Of a stretch of DNA of 64,000 nucleotides, positions 1-9,646 are shown piece by piece; the stretch's first letter is position 1, and each line of letters begins with the position of its first letter. The notes under the pieces are model-generated. The model was not told the origin of the DNA and searched no databases. It worked only from the letters and a program-made list of their open reading frames with translations. The translations under genes were made by a program, and so were the position numbers. The stretch comes from Cherax quadricarinatus (taxonomy: Eukaryota > Arthropoda > Malacostraca > Decapoda > Parastacidae). The DNA lies in assembly GCF_038502225.1 (NCBI RefSeq), contig NC_091369.1, positions 18,454,385 through 18,518,384 of the forward strand, given 5' to 3'.

Positions 1-314
1 GATGAACTTCTAGTTACCACACATTATTATGCAACATATTTTTTGACAGATTAGTATGCTGTATGACACTGCTGACATTGCAGTAATTCTGAAACTTGCA
101 TCATTTTTATGATGCTGGTCTTACCACTGCAGGTGCAATTCTTCTGGTGGAAAGGATATGCTGAAAAAAATCAGAGATGAACATAACTTAGTCATTTAAT
201 AAACAATATTAATAAGCAAATAAACCTTTGCTTGAAGTAGAGTATAATCACACTTTTACACACTCCTACAACTGCCATTTTTTGTCTTATTTTATGACAA
301 CCATTTTTGCTATA
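1..314. other. AT-rich stretch, nothing recognised
   Basis: No open frame of useful length, no repeat family shared with the rest of the window and no RNA-like structure was recognised here. It ends at the TA that borders the first MITE. Confidence 0.5.
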
Positions 315-636
315 CAGCCTCTCCTCACTTAGCGACATATTCATTTACCGACACCTTGGACTTACAATGGGCTCTCTGACCAGTATGCATGCCTAAATAA
401 AGTATATTAGAGCTGATTTTCTCTGTTCTGTTTATTACAATATACAGTACACAACTGTATGAACATTTAAAAATATACCAGATATGTTAAAAATGGTGCA
501 AAGGTGACATTAAAACAATATCAAAGATAGTTGACACAAACCCACTACCATTATAGTAGGCTCCTTGCTTACCGACAAATTCGTTTACCGACGTGGTCTT
601 AGGAACGGAGCTCCATCGTTAAGTGAGCAGAGGCTG
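315..636. mobile_element. TA-flanked MITE, pogo/mariner type
   Basis: About 322 bp bounded by imperfect terminal inverted repeats: the left end starts CAGCCTCTCCTCACTTAGCG and the right end reads TCGTTAAGTGAGCAGAGGCTG-like in reverse. TA lies directly outside both ends (313-314 and 637-638). A TA target duplication with CAG-starting termini fits non-autonomous Tc1/mariner/pogo elements. No transposase is encoded. The family name is inference; the termini are visible. Confidence 0.75.
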
Positions 637-648
637 TATTACCATTTA

Positions 649-1028
649 CAGTGGAACATCTGCTTACGAGTTTAATCCGTTCCGTGACCTAGCTCGTAAC
701 CTGATCTGCTAGTATGCCGAGTCAATTTCCTCATTTTAAATTAACTGAAATGCCATTAATCCATTCCAGTGGAATTCCTGCTCTCAGGAGGCAGGAAAAA
801 ATACTTCAAGATAATGCTTTTTCTCTATGCTTTTCACACTTTCATCTGCAGGGCATTTCAATAAAAACATGTCCAAGGAGGTTTGTTTCAGAATGTTTTG
901 GAAATGAGTTGGGCAAATGTCATTACATAGCTCCAACGCACAACCAGTTGCAACTTTCTCTGGGTGTTTCCTTTCAGTAAAGCCTGAAAGTCTCTCCCAG
1001 ATTCCCAGCATTTCCTATATCTCACTTG
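649..1028 (-). mobile_element. Truncated DNA-transposon fragment (CAGTGG terminus)
   Basis: The left end begins CAGTGGAACATCTGC and is preceded by TA, resembling the Tigger and MITE termini elsewhere in the window. A short minus-strand frame (784-1011) contains a hydrophobic/basic TSLDMFLLK-like tail that could be the C-terminus of a pogo-class transposase, but this match is weak. The right side is cut by the C LINE fragment at 1029. I regard it as a decayed pogo-like element of uncertain family. Confidence 0.4.
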
Positions 1029-1589
1029 TACCTGGAGTTTACCTGGAGAGAGTTCCAGGGGTCAACGCCCCCGCGGCCCGGTCTGTGACCAGGCCTCATC
1101 GTGTGTCAGGGCCTGATCAACCAGGCTGTTACTGCTGGCTGCATGCAATCCAACGTACGAGCCACAGCCCGGCTGGTCAGGTACCGCCTTTAGGTGCTTG
1201 TCCAGTGCCTCCTTGAAGACAGCCAGGGGTCTATTGGTAATCCCCCTTATGTATGCTGGGAGGCAGTTGAACAGTCTCGGGCCCCTGACACTTATTGTGT
1301 TGTCTCTTAACATGCTAGTGATACCCCTGCTTTTCATTGGGGGGATGTTGCATCGTCTGCTGAATCTTTTGCTTTCGTAGTGAGTGATTTTCGTATGCAA
1401 GTTCGATACTAGTCCTCTAGGATTTTCCAAGTGTATATAATCATGTATCTCTCCTGCCTGCGTTCCAGGGAGTACAGGTTCAGGAACTTCAAGTGCTCCC
1501 AGTAATTGAGGTGTTTTATCTCCGTTATGTGTGCTGTGAAGGTTCTCTGTACATTTTCTAGGTCAGCAATTTCACCTGCCCTGAAAGGT
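1029..1589 (-). mobile_element. C LINE, 5'-truncated 3' fragment
   Basis: Minus-strand copy of the last roughly 560 bp of the CR1-like family C. It encodes the C-terminal tail (1062-1430) containing RGPRLFNCLPAYIRGI and SKRFSRRCNIPPMKSRG, then the short 3' UTR with the repeated (CAGGTAAACTC) end. It lies between a pogo-like fragment and a Tigger fragment. It is 5'-truncated inside the RT C-terminal region and carries several small changes, so it is non-functional. Confidence 0.85.
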
Positions 1590-1890
1590 AGAGATAACCT
1601 TATCTACATCTGGTGCCTCCACGGAACGAATGTTCTGCAAAACCTCCTGATGCTGCTGCATATGTAGTTCATCTAAGTCCTCCTTCGTCAGCTCCTTGGA
1701 GTGCTCCTCGATGAGATCATTCACATCTTCATCCACCTCCATGCCCATGGACTTTCCGAGGGACACAATCTCCTCCACCACTGCCGCTTTGGGTTCGAAT
1801 CCTTCAAAGTCCCTTTCGGACACAACCTCAGGCCACAGCTCCGTCCATGCAGAGGTCAAGGTCCTCCTTTTAACACCCTGCCAGGCCATA
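1590..1890 (-). pseudogene. Tigger/pogo transposase C-terminal remnant
   Basis: The minus-strand translation contains WQGVKRRTLTSAWTELWPE followed by an acidic tail with RDFEGF. This matches the equivalent region of the Tigger copy at 2604-3077 (TCRTLNSAWRKLWPEC, RDFEGF). This is the region after the catalytic core in DDE_1-type transposases. The catalytic domain is missing, and a C LINE fragment abuts it at 1589. Family assignment rests on the internal match to the better Tigger copy. Confidence 0.7.
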
Positions 1891-1933
1891 TTTATAATTC
1901 TGAGACATATCATGATATTATTATACTGTATTA

Positions 1934-2136
1934 CAGTGGACCCCCGCATAACGATATTATTTCAATCCAAAAGTCTGTTTGGGTGCCGTTATAGACCGAA
2001 TTTGTTCCCATGAGAAATATTGTGAATTAGATTAGTCCATTTCAGACCCCTAAAAATACACCTACAAAAGCACTTACAAAAATAAACTTACATAATTGGT
2101 CGAGTTGGGAGCTGATCGTTATCCGGGGGTCCACTG
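1934..2136. mobile_element. TA-flanked MITE, Tigger-like ends
   Basis: A 203-bp element with inverted termini CAGTGGACCCCCGCATAACG and its reverse complement (ATCGTTATCCGGGGGTCCACTG at the right), flanked by TA at 1932-1933 and 2137-2138. The termini match those of the 2217-4959 Tigger element (CAGTGGACCCTC...), so it is probably a deletion derivative mobilised by a Tigger transposase. It has no coding capacity. Confidence 0.8.
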
Positions 2137-2138
2137 TA

Positions 2139-2216
2139 TTATTATTATTACATTATTATTATATATTATAATTATAATGGGGAAGCTCTAAACCCATTGG
2201 ATTATACAGTGGACCC
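2139..2216. repeat. (ATT)n-rich spacer and short dispersed repeat
   Basis: An ATT/TTA microsatellite is followed by a short GGGGAAGCTCTAAACCCATTGG-like stretch. That stretch resembles the GGGGGAGCGCTAAACCC repeat at 50539-50690, so it is probably an old fragment of the same family. It ends in the TA of the Tigger insertion. Confidence 0.4.
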
Positions 2217-2603
2217 TCAGTTAACGTAATTAACCTGTTCCAGAGAGCGTGTCTTATACCGAATTTGACTTAATTCGAATTAATTTTCCCCATAAGAAAT
2301 AATAGAAATCCAATTAATCCGTTCCAGACACCCAAAAGTATTAAATAAAATTATATTTTTTACATGAAATATACATTTTCCTACACAGAAAACAATGAGA
2401 CATGCAGAATAAACAATACTAAAATGACACTTACCTTTATTGAAGACTTATTGATGAGTGATGAGATGGGAGGAGGGGAGAGGATGGAGGTGTACTAGTG
2501 TTTGGAAGGGGAATCCCCTTCCATAAGGACTTCAGATACCAAGCCCTTTTCCAGGGTTACATCCCTTCTTTGTTTTTTAATGCCACTAGCACCAGCTTGA
2601 GAG

Positions 2604-3840
2604 TCACTGGACCCATGTTGCACCAAAAGTCTGTTTCTGGCATGTCTTTAAGATTTCCCTAAAATGGGACACAACATTGTCATTGTAGATGTTGCCAGCA
2701 AGGCTTGCAACAGCTGTGTCAGGGTGATGTTCAGCCATAAATGTTTGCACTTCTGCCAACTTTGCACAAATATCCTTAATCTTTGAAGAAGGCACCTTCC
2801 TCCATCTCTCTTCTTCCTCCTCTGAAGGAAATTCCTGATCTGTGGTCTGTTGGTGTTGCACTTCAAGCTCTTGCCGTTCTGTAGTGGTTAGCTCTTCATT
2901 GTCATCCTCCACTTCCTCCAAACTCACATCCAACCCCATGGAATTCCCCAATGCCACAATAGATTCCACAACTGGCATAGGCTCCTCAGGGTCAGCCCCA
3001 AACCCTTCAAAATCCCTCTCTTGTATACATTCTGGCCACAATTTTCTCCAAGCAGAGTTCAAAGTCCTGCAAGTCACCCCTTCCCATGCCTTACCTATAA
3101 GGTTTATGCTAGTGAGGATACTGAAGTGATCTTTCTAGAACTCTCTTAGGGTCAATTCAGTGTCTGAGGTCACTTCAAAGCACTTTTGTAACACCACTTT
3201 GGTGTACAGTTTTTTGAAATTTGAAATGACCTGCTGGTCCATGGGCTGGAGGAGAGGAGTGGTATTAGGGGACAAGAATTCCACTTTGATGAAGCTAAAC
3301 TCCGGCACCATTCGCTCTTCCAAGTCTGGAGGATGAGCAGGAGCATTGACCATTACCAGGAGGCACTTGAGTTCCAGTTTATTTTCCAGGAGGTATTTTT
3401 TCACACTGGGGCCAAACACGTCATGGAACCAGTCAAGGAAAATGTCCCTCATGACCCAAGCCTTACTGTTTGCCCTCCACATCACACACAATTTAGTCTT
3501 GACAACACTGTTTTTCTTGAAAACACTGTGATTTTCGGAATGATACACGAGTAAAGGCTTCACTTTGCAATCACCACTACCATTACTACAAAACATGAGG
3601 GTTAGCCTGTCTTTCATAGGCTTGTGTCCTGGGAGTGCCTTTTCCTCCTGAGTAATGTAGGTCCTGTTTGGCATTTTCTTCCAGAACAGGCCTGTTTTGT
3701 CACAAATGAACACTTGTTGGGGTTGGAATTTTTGAGCTCCACCATGCCTTATCACACTGTGTATGCCACTACGATTCTTATATCTCTCAAACCACCCTTT
3801 GCTGGCTTTAAATTCACCAATATATGAGCACTAGTTCCAG
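2604..3840 (-). pseudogene. Tigger transposase (DDE_1 family), broken
   Basis: Two frames, 3135-3755 and 2604-3077, plus an upstream scrap with FKASKGWFERYKNRSGIHSV (3755-3840), together form a pogo/Tigger transposase. Pogo transposases cut and paste at TA through a DDD triad. The first catalytic region (ICDKTGLFWKKMPNRT) and the third (PLLQPMDQQVI) keep Asp. The second reads LLVMVNAPAHP, where the family usually has DNAP, so the second Asp looks replaced by Val. The N-terminal CENP-B-like helix-turn-helix domain is missing, and a frame break lies at about 3080-3135. It is inactive by these criteria; assignment to the family is firm. Confidence 0.85.
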
Positions 3841-3844
3841 GCAT

Positions 3845-3897
3845 TTTTTCCTGTTCACCTGGGTGTTAGTCGACTGGTGTGGGTCGCATCCTGGGGG
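3845..3897 (+). mobile_element. SINE core fragment at minisatellite edge
   Basis: The stretch TTCACCTGGGTGTTAGTCGAC...GTGGGTCGCATCCTGGGG matches the core of the SINE copies at about 7722-7955 (minus) and 51583-51780 (plus). It directly precedes the CAG-rich minisatellite, so the array seems to have grown from the SINE 3' end. Confidence 0.65.
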
Positions 3898-4637
3898 AGC
3901 AGCAGCAGCTGACGGTGGTACAACAGCAGCTGACGGTGGTACAGCAGCAGGTGACCATGGTACAGCAGTAGCTGATGGTGGTACAGCAGCAGGTGATGGT
4001 GGTGCAGCAGCAGCTGACAGTGGTGCAGCATCAGCTGACAGTCGTGCAGCAACAGCAGCAGCTGACCATGGTACAACAGCAACTGATGGTGGTACAGCAG
4101 CAACTGATGGTGGTACAGCAGCAGCTGATGGTGGTACAGCAGCAGCAGACGGTGTTACAGCAGCAGCTGATGGTGCAGCAGCAGCTGATCGTGGTACAGC
4201 AGCAGCTGACGGTAGTGCAGCAGCAGCTGACCGTGGTACAGCAGCTGATGGTGGTTAAGAAGCAGCAGCAGCAGCTGATGGTGGTACAGCAACAGCAGCA
4301 GCTGATGGTGGTACAGCAGCAGCAGCAGCTGACGGTGGTACAGCAGCAGCTGACGGTGGTGCAGCAACAGCTAATGGTGGTGCAGCAACAGCTGATGGTG
4401 GTGCAGCAGCAGCTGACCATGGTACAGCAGCAGCTGATGGTGGTGCAGCAGCAGCTGATGGTAGTGAAGCAACAGCAGGAGCTGACCGTGGTACAGCAGC
4501 AGCTGATTGTGGTACAGCAGCAGCTGACCGTGGTACAGCAGCAGCTGACCGTGGTACAGCAGCAGCTGATGGTAGTACAGCAGCAGCTGATGGTGGTATA
4601 GCAGCAGCTGATGGTGGTGCAGCAACAGCTGGCCGTG
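3898..4637. repeat. CAG-rich minisatellite, 18-24 bp units
   Basis: About 740 bp of imperfect units built on GGTACAGCAGCAGCTGATGGT (21 bp, with 18- and 24-bp variants through gain or loss of CAG). Because units are multiples of three and lack stops, long frames with VVQQQLT-, ADGGTAA- or CCCTTIS-type repeats appear in several frames; none is a credible gene. The array occupies the N-terminal transposase region of the Tigger element. Confidence 0.9.
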
Positions 4638-4961
4638 GTACGATAGTATTTAGATAGTATTTCTCACCCTTTTTACTGCAGGGTTGGCACTAGAAACTTT
4701 CTTTGAGCCCTTTGTGGCTTATTTAGCAGTTACAAGCACTAAAAACAATGGAAACATCTGCCCTGGCTTGTAAACAATGGCACACTAGCTGAAGGCAGGG
4801 CAGCTGTGGCGCTCAAGCTGGATGGACAGCCAGACGCGTTCGGGACGAATGTCCTTACCCGAGTTTTTCATCATTGGTCGAGCCAATATTTTTATGAAAA
4901 AAAGCATTGTTACCCGATTTAGTCGTTTGTCGATGCCATCGTTGATCGAGGGTCCACTGTA

Positions 4962-5369
4962 CATGATAATATACACTTGGAAGGTCCTGGAGGGATTGGT
5001 ACCAAACCTGCACACGAAAATCAAGTGATTCCCTATGAAAGCAAAAGACTCGGCAGGAGATGTAACATTCTCCCAATGAAGAGCAGGGGCGCCACGAGTA
5101 CACTGAGAGACAACACAATTAGTATGCGGGGCCCAAGACTGTTCAACTGCCTCCCAGCATACATAAGGGGGATTACCAGTAGATCCCTGGCTGTCTTTAA
5201 GAAGGCACTGGACAGGCACCTAAAGTCAGTACCTGACCAACCAGGCTGTAGTTCATATGTCAGCTTGCATGCAGTAACAGCCTAGTTGATCAGACCCTGA
5301 TCCACTATGAGGCCTGGTCTCAGATCGAGCCGTGGGGGCATTGACCCCTGAAACCCTCTCCAGGTAAAC
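4962..5369 (+). mobile_element. C LINE, 5'-truncated 3' fragment
   Basis: Plus-strand end of a C element beginning at MIIYTWKVLEG-encoding sequence immediately after the Tigger TA. It continues through SKRLGRRCNILPMKSRG and RGPRLFNCLPAYIRGI to the CTCTCCAGGTAAAC terminus. A premature stop (about 5026-5028) and several indels make it a pseudogene. It is one of the older copies by its number of differences. Confidence 0.85.
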
Positions 5370-5515
5370 ATATGGCTATTAATGGCTGTGTCAAGAGCTT
5401 GACCAATACTGTATACACAAAGGTATCTCAGGGCAGTGTCCTAGGTCCTCTGCCAATTCTTAACCACATCAATGACCTTCTTAATGCCTCACAGGAATTT
5501 AAACCAAATCTACAG
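5370..5515 (+). pseudogene. Reverse-transcriptase scrap of another LINE
   Basis: The translation shows INGCVKSLTNTVYTKVSQGSVLGP then a degraded INDLLNA. This corresponds to the conserved RT block usually written (G)VPQGSVLGPLLFLIYINDL in CR1/jockey-type LINEs. The surrounding sequence does not match families A-D, so it is a separate, old element. Only one motif is left. Confidence 0.6.
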
Positions 5516-5789
5516 TCTCCACAAAAAATCTTTGCCAAAAAAAGCAAAACCAAAAAAAATTGCTGTTGAATGAGTACCAAATATCATTCACACATTTTTA
5601 ACCAAATAATGAAAATGAATTAGGTATAGTCATATGTTTGACATTCCCCAAGTCAGGTAAACAGGAGACAGAAATGCAAAGTTCTTAGTAAACCACAATC
5701 CATGTTAGAGGGAGATGTTTTCATGCTCACCATTTGTCTTTTTTGAGCTCTCGACTGTCTATTTTTGCTGCCATCTCAGCTGTTCCTTT
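5516..5789. other. Unassigned spacer
   Basis: No open frame or repeat relationship recognised. An A-rich patch at 5521-5565 could be a retroelement tail. Confidence 0.4.
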
Positions 5790-6258
5790 GGATCACAATG
5801 GATCAGTAGATGCCTTATATGAAGAAGACTCCTATCACCACTCTCAAGAAGAGGAAGTCCCTGTGAAAGATATTGCTGAGAATTTGGGATGCTCCCCACA
5901 GCCTATCTGGAACTTAGCAAAAGCTGCAAGCACCCTGCCTCATAGCACCACTCCCATTAGGAATGGGGGTGTGTCTGGGAGGCCCTAGAAGACCACCCCA
6001 TGCAATGATGCTCTTCTGAAGAAAGAAGATATGCTGAAGCCTACAATTACTGCTCAGAAAGTAAAGAAGCATCCTGATGCTCTGGGAGTATTGGCTAAGC
6101 GTGTTCTCCAACATCACCTGCAAAAAGAGAATCTGAGGATGCCTTATCAGAGGGCAGACAGAAGTAGGCACAAAGCTTGCCTTGCTTTTGTGAACAGCAC
6201 TAGGATTAGACTATGTATAGCAGAAAATATCCACCAATTTGTCAAACTCACCAACTAA
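5790..6258 (+). pseudogene. Tc1/mariner transposase N-terminal remnant
   Basis: Two adjacent frames read as a Tc1-like DNA-binding region. VPVKDIAENLGCSPQPIWNLAK looks like the first helix-turn-helix. A GGVSGRP-stop-KTTPCNDALLKKE stretch resembles the GRPRKT linker, and PTITAQKVKKHPDALGVLAKRVLQHHLQKENLRMP resembles the second helix-turn-helix. NSTRIRLCIAENIH is where the catalytic domain would start. Tc1 transposases bind the inverted repeats through these paired domains. An in-frame TAG at about 5986 and loss of the catalytic D,D,E domain make it a relic. No inverted repeats were found around it. Confidence 0.65.
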
Positions 6259-6319
6259 AGAGAGAACTGCCCAGCACTACCCAACATCTGTCCCTCTGCC
6301 ACATGACCAACAAGACCTG

Positions 6320-6765
6320 CTCCTTAAACTGCTCTTTTGAGGTCCATGCCGTAGTACTATGGCTTTGAAGTCAGGGACTGTGATGTAGTACTACATGATA
6401 AGCTCAGCCCACTCAGATAAGCTGTGAGGGGTAAATTTGGGCCTAGATATGAGAGAATGGGTCTATGTGGTTAGTGTTTACCTGGAGAGAGTTCCGGGGG
6501 TCAACGCCCCCGCGGCCCGGTCTGTGACCAGGCCTCCTGGTGGATCAGAGCCTGATCAACCAGGCTGTTGCTGCTGGCTGCACGTAAACCAACGTACGAG
6601 CCACAGCCCGGCTGTGCACCATATAAAAAAAAATTCTGCCCCATGCAGTGCACGATGGGAAAAACCTGTGACAGTGAATTTGGTTTAAAATAGCAATTTC
6701 AAGGTGTATTTTTGCATGTTTTTTTATGGTTATATTCTCAGGTAACAGCCCATATTTCGATTTGA
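6320..6765 (-). mobile_element. E (piggyBac-like MITE) fragment split by C
   Basis: Sequence on both sides of 6477-6614 matches E on the minus strand. ATGAGAGAATGGGTCTATGTGG before the gap and TGCACCATATAAAAAAAAAT after it correspond to continuous sequence near 58675-58760 of the intact E copy. The left part (TAGTACTATG..., GGGCCTAGATATGAGA) also matches 57525-57600. It is diverged and its TTAA termini are not identifiable. Confidence 0.65.
6477..6614 (-). mobile_element. C LINE, very short 3' end insertion
   Basis: Only the terminal 138 bp of family C is present (GTTTACCTGGAGAGAGTTCC to CACAGCCCGGCTG). It is inserted in an E element, whose flanks rejoin at GTG/TGCACC. It is strongly 5'-truncated, as expected of LINE insertion by target-primed reverse transcription. 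Confidence 0.85.
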
Positions 6766-7004
6766 TGGAGGTAATAAAAAATGTATGGATTAATATGTAC
6801 CTGACTTAATACCAGAAATTAAGTGGTTCAGTGCAAGACAGGTTTAAAAAGTAATTAATGATAATACTTAAATAACCAAATGTTAATGTTTTGTACATTT
6901 TAAGTTCCCTAATAAAGCTGTTTTATCTGTTTTGGTATTTTATTTATCTTGCAATTTTTTTGGTGGCAAAGGTGTTTTTATGGAGACTATTTTTGCAAAT
7001 GACA
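6766..7004. other. AT-rich spacer
   Basis: No gene or clear repeat recognised. A possible polyadenylation-like AATAAAGC lies at 6911, without an associated frame. Confidence 0.4.
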
Positions 7005-7620
7005 CAAGTTGCAAGATGGTAAACAGCAACCACTCATGAAAGTACTATTATCCTGCCAAATACGTGTGAAACTGAAACATGTTAATTGATTTATATTGAT
7101 AGGTTTGCTGATCACTTTCCTTTCAGTAATATAAACACACAAGATGATATACATCTTGCTACTAATACTTACACCCAGAATATACTCACATGAGGCTGTA
7201 CTCACATAGTTGTGGTTGCACGGCTCGAGTCACAGCTCCTGGCCCCGCCTCTTCACTGGTCGCTACTAAGTCACTCCTGTTCCATAAGCTTTATCGTACC
7301 TCTTCGTGTATGTGTACACACTCATTTGAGTGTGTACATATACAAGCATGCACAGCCTTCTAATTCCATGTGGAAAATGGGTGAGAATTCTTCCTACAAA
7401 AGCCATGTGTATTATAAAAGACAATTTAAATGCTAGAGTCAAAAGGCTGGTAACTTTTTTTTTGTACTAATTATTATGAAGGAAATTCTGAAGGAAACTG
7501 AGTGTACAGATGATAAATGTGAGAAGAAAAAACTATCAGTTTATGTTATGGCTGATAGGAAGCTAAGGTCCTGGCACTATGTGAAACACAACTCAGGGTG
7601 GGACAGTTTAAATGAGGAGG
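7005..7620 (+). mobile_element. Old D (RTE-like) LINE 5' region
   Basis: GGTAAACAGCAACCACTCATGAAAGTACTATTATCCTGCC aligns, with many substitutions, to the 5' UTR of the D copies at 53915 and 61085. Further blocks (GATGATATACATCTTGCTACTAATACTTACAC; GGGTGAGAATTCTTCCTACAAAAGCCATG) follow in the same order. The region after 7460 resembles the start of the endonuclease ORF, but no frame survives. An A-family scrap is inserted at about 7195-7305. Confidence 0.6.
7195..7305 (-). mobile_element. A LINE 3' end scrap
   Basis: The minus-strand 3' end of family A is recognisable: TACTCACATAGTTGTGGTTGC, then GAGTCACAGCTCCTGGCCCCGCCTCTTCACTGG, then ATAAGCTTTATCGTACCTC. It matches 37118-37250 and 40820-40935. 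It is short and diverged, and lies inside an old D fragment. Confidence 0.7.
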
Positions 7621-7721
7621 AGTAAATTGGATAAAATTGTGTGTCGTAGAGAACTAAAGTAGTAGAGGTAATATTAAATAATCAACTGATGCAGACGTAA
7701 CTGACGTCACTGGCATATTAC

Positions 7722-7960
7722 CTAGAGAGCTCCTGAATATTGAGAATATTTCGGGCAACTTGGGATAATCTTGTACCCCAGGATGTGACCCACATTAGTC
7801 GACTAACACCCAGGTACCTACTAACTGCTAGGTGAACAGAAGCAACAGGTGTAAGGAAACATGACCAACGTTTCATCCGTGTCGGGGATCGATCCTGGAC
7901 TCTTAATGTGTGAGCTAAGGACGTCCGTTTATCTGTCCAAGTCTTTGCTCCATCATTGGC
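7722..7960 (-). mobile_element. tRNA-derived SINE
   Basis: On the minus strand the head contains an internal-promoter-like TTAGCTCACACATTAAGAG and GGATCGATCCCCGACACGG (box B-like). It is followed by the core TTTCCTTACACCTGTTG..., GTTAGTAGGTACCTGGGTGTTAGTCGAC and CACATCCTGGGGTACAAGATTA. The same core occurs at 51583-51780 and 3845-3897. The tRNA origin is inferred from box B and length. Confidence 0.65.
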
Positions 7961-8205
7961 CTCTCCGGATAAAAAAAAAAAATCCATGTAACGAACTACT
8001 TTTTCAAAAAAGAAAACAGTAGCATTCCTTCTTACCTTAAATAAAAACAGTTTCTTCAATAAATTTTACGATACCCTCATATAAGGTTAATTAGCAGAAA
8101 GTTGTTATTTGTTTTCATAATGAGAATATTGTTGTTTGTTGTTGGGAGTACTTCAGGGCCACTAAAACTAATACATTATTTAACCTTCCCTTGGGAGTCC
8201 GGAAG
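7961..8205. other. Spacer left of B2-1
   Basis: No frame or repeat recognised. This is the 3' flank of the minus-strand B2-1 element, and any target duplication should start here (GGGAGTCCGGAAG). Confidence 0.4.
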
Positions 8206-8692
8206 TTAGTTTAATATGTTTATTATGCACCCCATACCCATCCTGTGGGCGGTAGTCAAAAGATTACAGAGGTACATAATTGGTCCAGGGACTGGACTTC
8301 AAAGTTTTGATAGCTGAGCAAGTTACAGAGGTAATGAACTCACACTTTACAAAGGTAATGAACTCACAATTTACAAAGGTAATGAACTCACAATTTACAA
8401 AGGTAATGAACTCCAGGTAGGTCTGGTCACAATCATGACAAGTTACAAAGGTATTTACAGATTACAGAGGTACGTAATGGGTCCAGGGACTGGGCCCCCA
8501 AAGTTTTGATAGCTGAACTAGGTACAAAGGTAATTAGCTCACAAGTTATAAAGGTAATGAATTCTGTAGAATGGTTACTTACGTTTATACATGGCTACAA
8601 TCATGAACAAATTATAGAGTAATGAGCAATTCACACTTCCACACCCGGTCACAACTGTAATGAGTTATTGGTGCAAATATTGATTGTTGAGT
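8206..8692 (-). other. B2-1 3' UTR and terminal tail
   Basis: Read on the minus strand it ends GGATGGGTATGGGGTGCATAATAAACATATTAAACTAA-like (8245 to 8206). The same end is at 49970-50057 in B2-2, and a 35-nt piece is inserted at 37957-37991. The UTR contains short tandem TTACAAAGGTAATGAACTCACA repeats (about 8325-8415) and two GGTCCAGGGACTGG blocks. The tail also resembles the B element 3' end at 43440-43480. Confidence 0.8.
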
Positions 8693-8716
8693 CACACACA
8701 CACACACACACACACA
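8693..8716. repeat. (CA)12 microsatellite
   Basis: Perfect CA repeat at the left boundary of A1, continuous with the B2-1 3' UTR. It is probably part of the original insertion target of the A elements. Confidence 0.95.
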
Positions 8717-9485
8717 GGCAGGACTTCAAAGAGACCTGGACAGACTGGACACCTGGTCCAGCAAATGGCTTCTCGAATTTAATCCTGCCAAATGCAAAGT
8801 CATGAAGATAGGGGAAGGGCACAGAAGACCACAGACAGAGTATAGGCTAGGTGGCCAAAGACTGCAAACCTCACTCAAGGAGAAAGATCTTGGGGTGAGT
8901 ATAACACCGAGCATGTCTCCGGAAACACACATCAATCAGATAACTGCTGCAGCATATGGGCGCCTGGCAAACCTGAGAACAGCATTCCGATACCTTAGTA
9001 AGGAATCATTCAAGACACTGTACACCGTGTATGTCAGGCCCGTACTGGAGTATGCAGCACCTGTTTGGAACCCGCACTTGATAAAGCACGTCAAGAAACT
9101 AGAGAAAGTACAAAGGTTTGCGACAAGGTTAGTTCCAGAGCTAAGGGGAATGTCCTATGAAGAAAGATTAAGGGAAATCGGCCTGACGACACTGGAGGAC
9201 AGGAGGGTCAGGGGAGACATGATAACGACATATAAAATACTGCGTGGAATAGACAAGGTGGACAAAGACAGGATGTTCCAGGGAGGGGACACAGAAACAA
9301 GAGGCCACAATTGGAAGTTGAAGACACAAATGAGTCAGAGAGATAGTAGGAAGTATTTCTTCAGTCATAGAGTTGTAAGGCAGTGGAATAGCCTAGAAAA
9401 TGACGTAGTGGAGACAGGAACCATACACAGTTTTAAGACGAGGTTTCATAAAGCTCATGGAGCGGGGAGAGAGAGGGCCCAGTAG
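8715..9485 (+). pseudogene. A1 ORF2 C-terminal fragment
   Basis: Open frame of about 256 codons holding only the region after the RT catalytic motif: WLLEFNPAKCKVMKIG (the palm/thumb K-x-x-M-K-I-G block), KDLGVSI, LEYAAPVWNPH and the C-terminal HRVVRQWNSLENDVV. The fingers and the FADD active site are absent. It differs from A2 at only a few residues, for example a V for an I in RPVLEYA. It cannot be functional alone. Confidence 0.85.
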
Positions 9486-9563
9486 CAACCGGTGAAGAGG
9501 CGGGGCCAGGAGCTAAGACTCGACCCCTGCAACCACAAATAGGTGAGTACAAATAGGTGAGTA
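8717..9563 (+). mobile_element. A1: 5'-truncated A LINE in (CA)n
   Basis: Plus-strand copy of the last 847 bp of family A, directly preceded by (CA)n and followed, after the AATAGGTGAGTA repeats, by another (CA)n. It is almost identical to the end of A2. It is antisense to the host B2-1 element. Confidence 0.9.
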
Positions 9564-9564
9564 T

Positions 9565-9644
<80 letters not shown>
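9564..9644. repeat. (CA)n microsatellite, about 80 bp
   Basis: Long CA tract shared as the 3' border of A1 and the 5' border of A2. Minus-strand VCVCVC frames across it are artefacts. Confidence 0.95.

Positions 9645-9646
<2 letters not shown>

Larger units (their letters stand above)
2217..4959 (-). mobile_element. Tigger (pogo-class) DNA transposon, disrupted
   Basis: Both inverted termini are present: CAGTGGACCCTCAGTTAACG on the left and, read inward from the right, CAGTGGACCCTCGATCAACG. TA flanks the element at 2215-2216 and 4960-4961. The transposase lies on the minus strand (about 2604-3840). Its N-terminal DNA-binding part is absent; a SINE scrap (about 3845-3895) and a 740-bp CAG-rich minisatellite sit there instead. 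Length is 2.74 kb, similar to human Tigger elements. The element is not autonomous now. Confidence 0.85.

Noticed and set aside
3975..4601. Long Gln/Val-repeat frame and its companions in other frames
   Set aside because: Caused by 21-bp units that are multiples of three without stop codons; open in several frames on both strands and without start context or conserved flanks.
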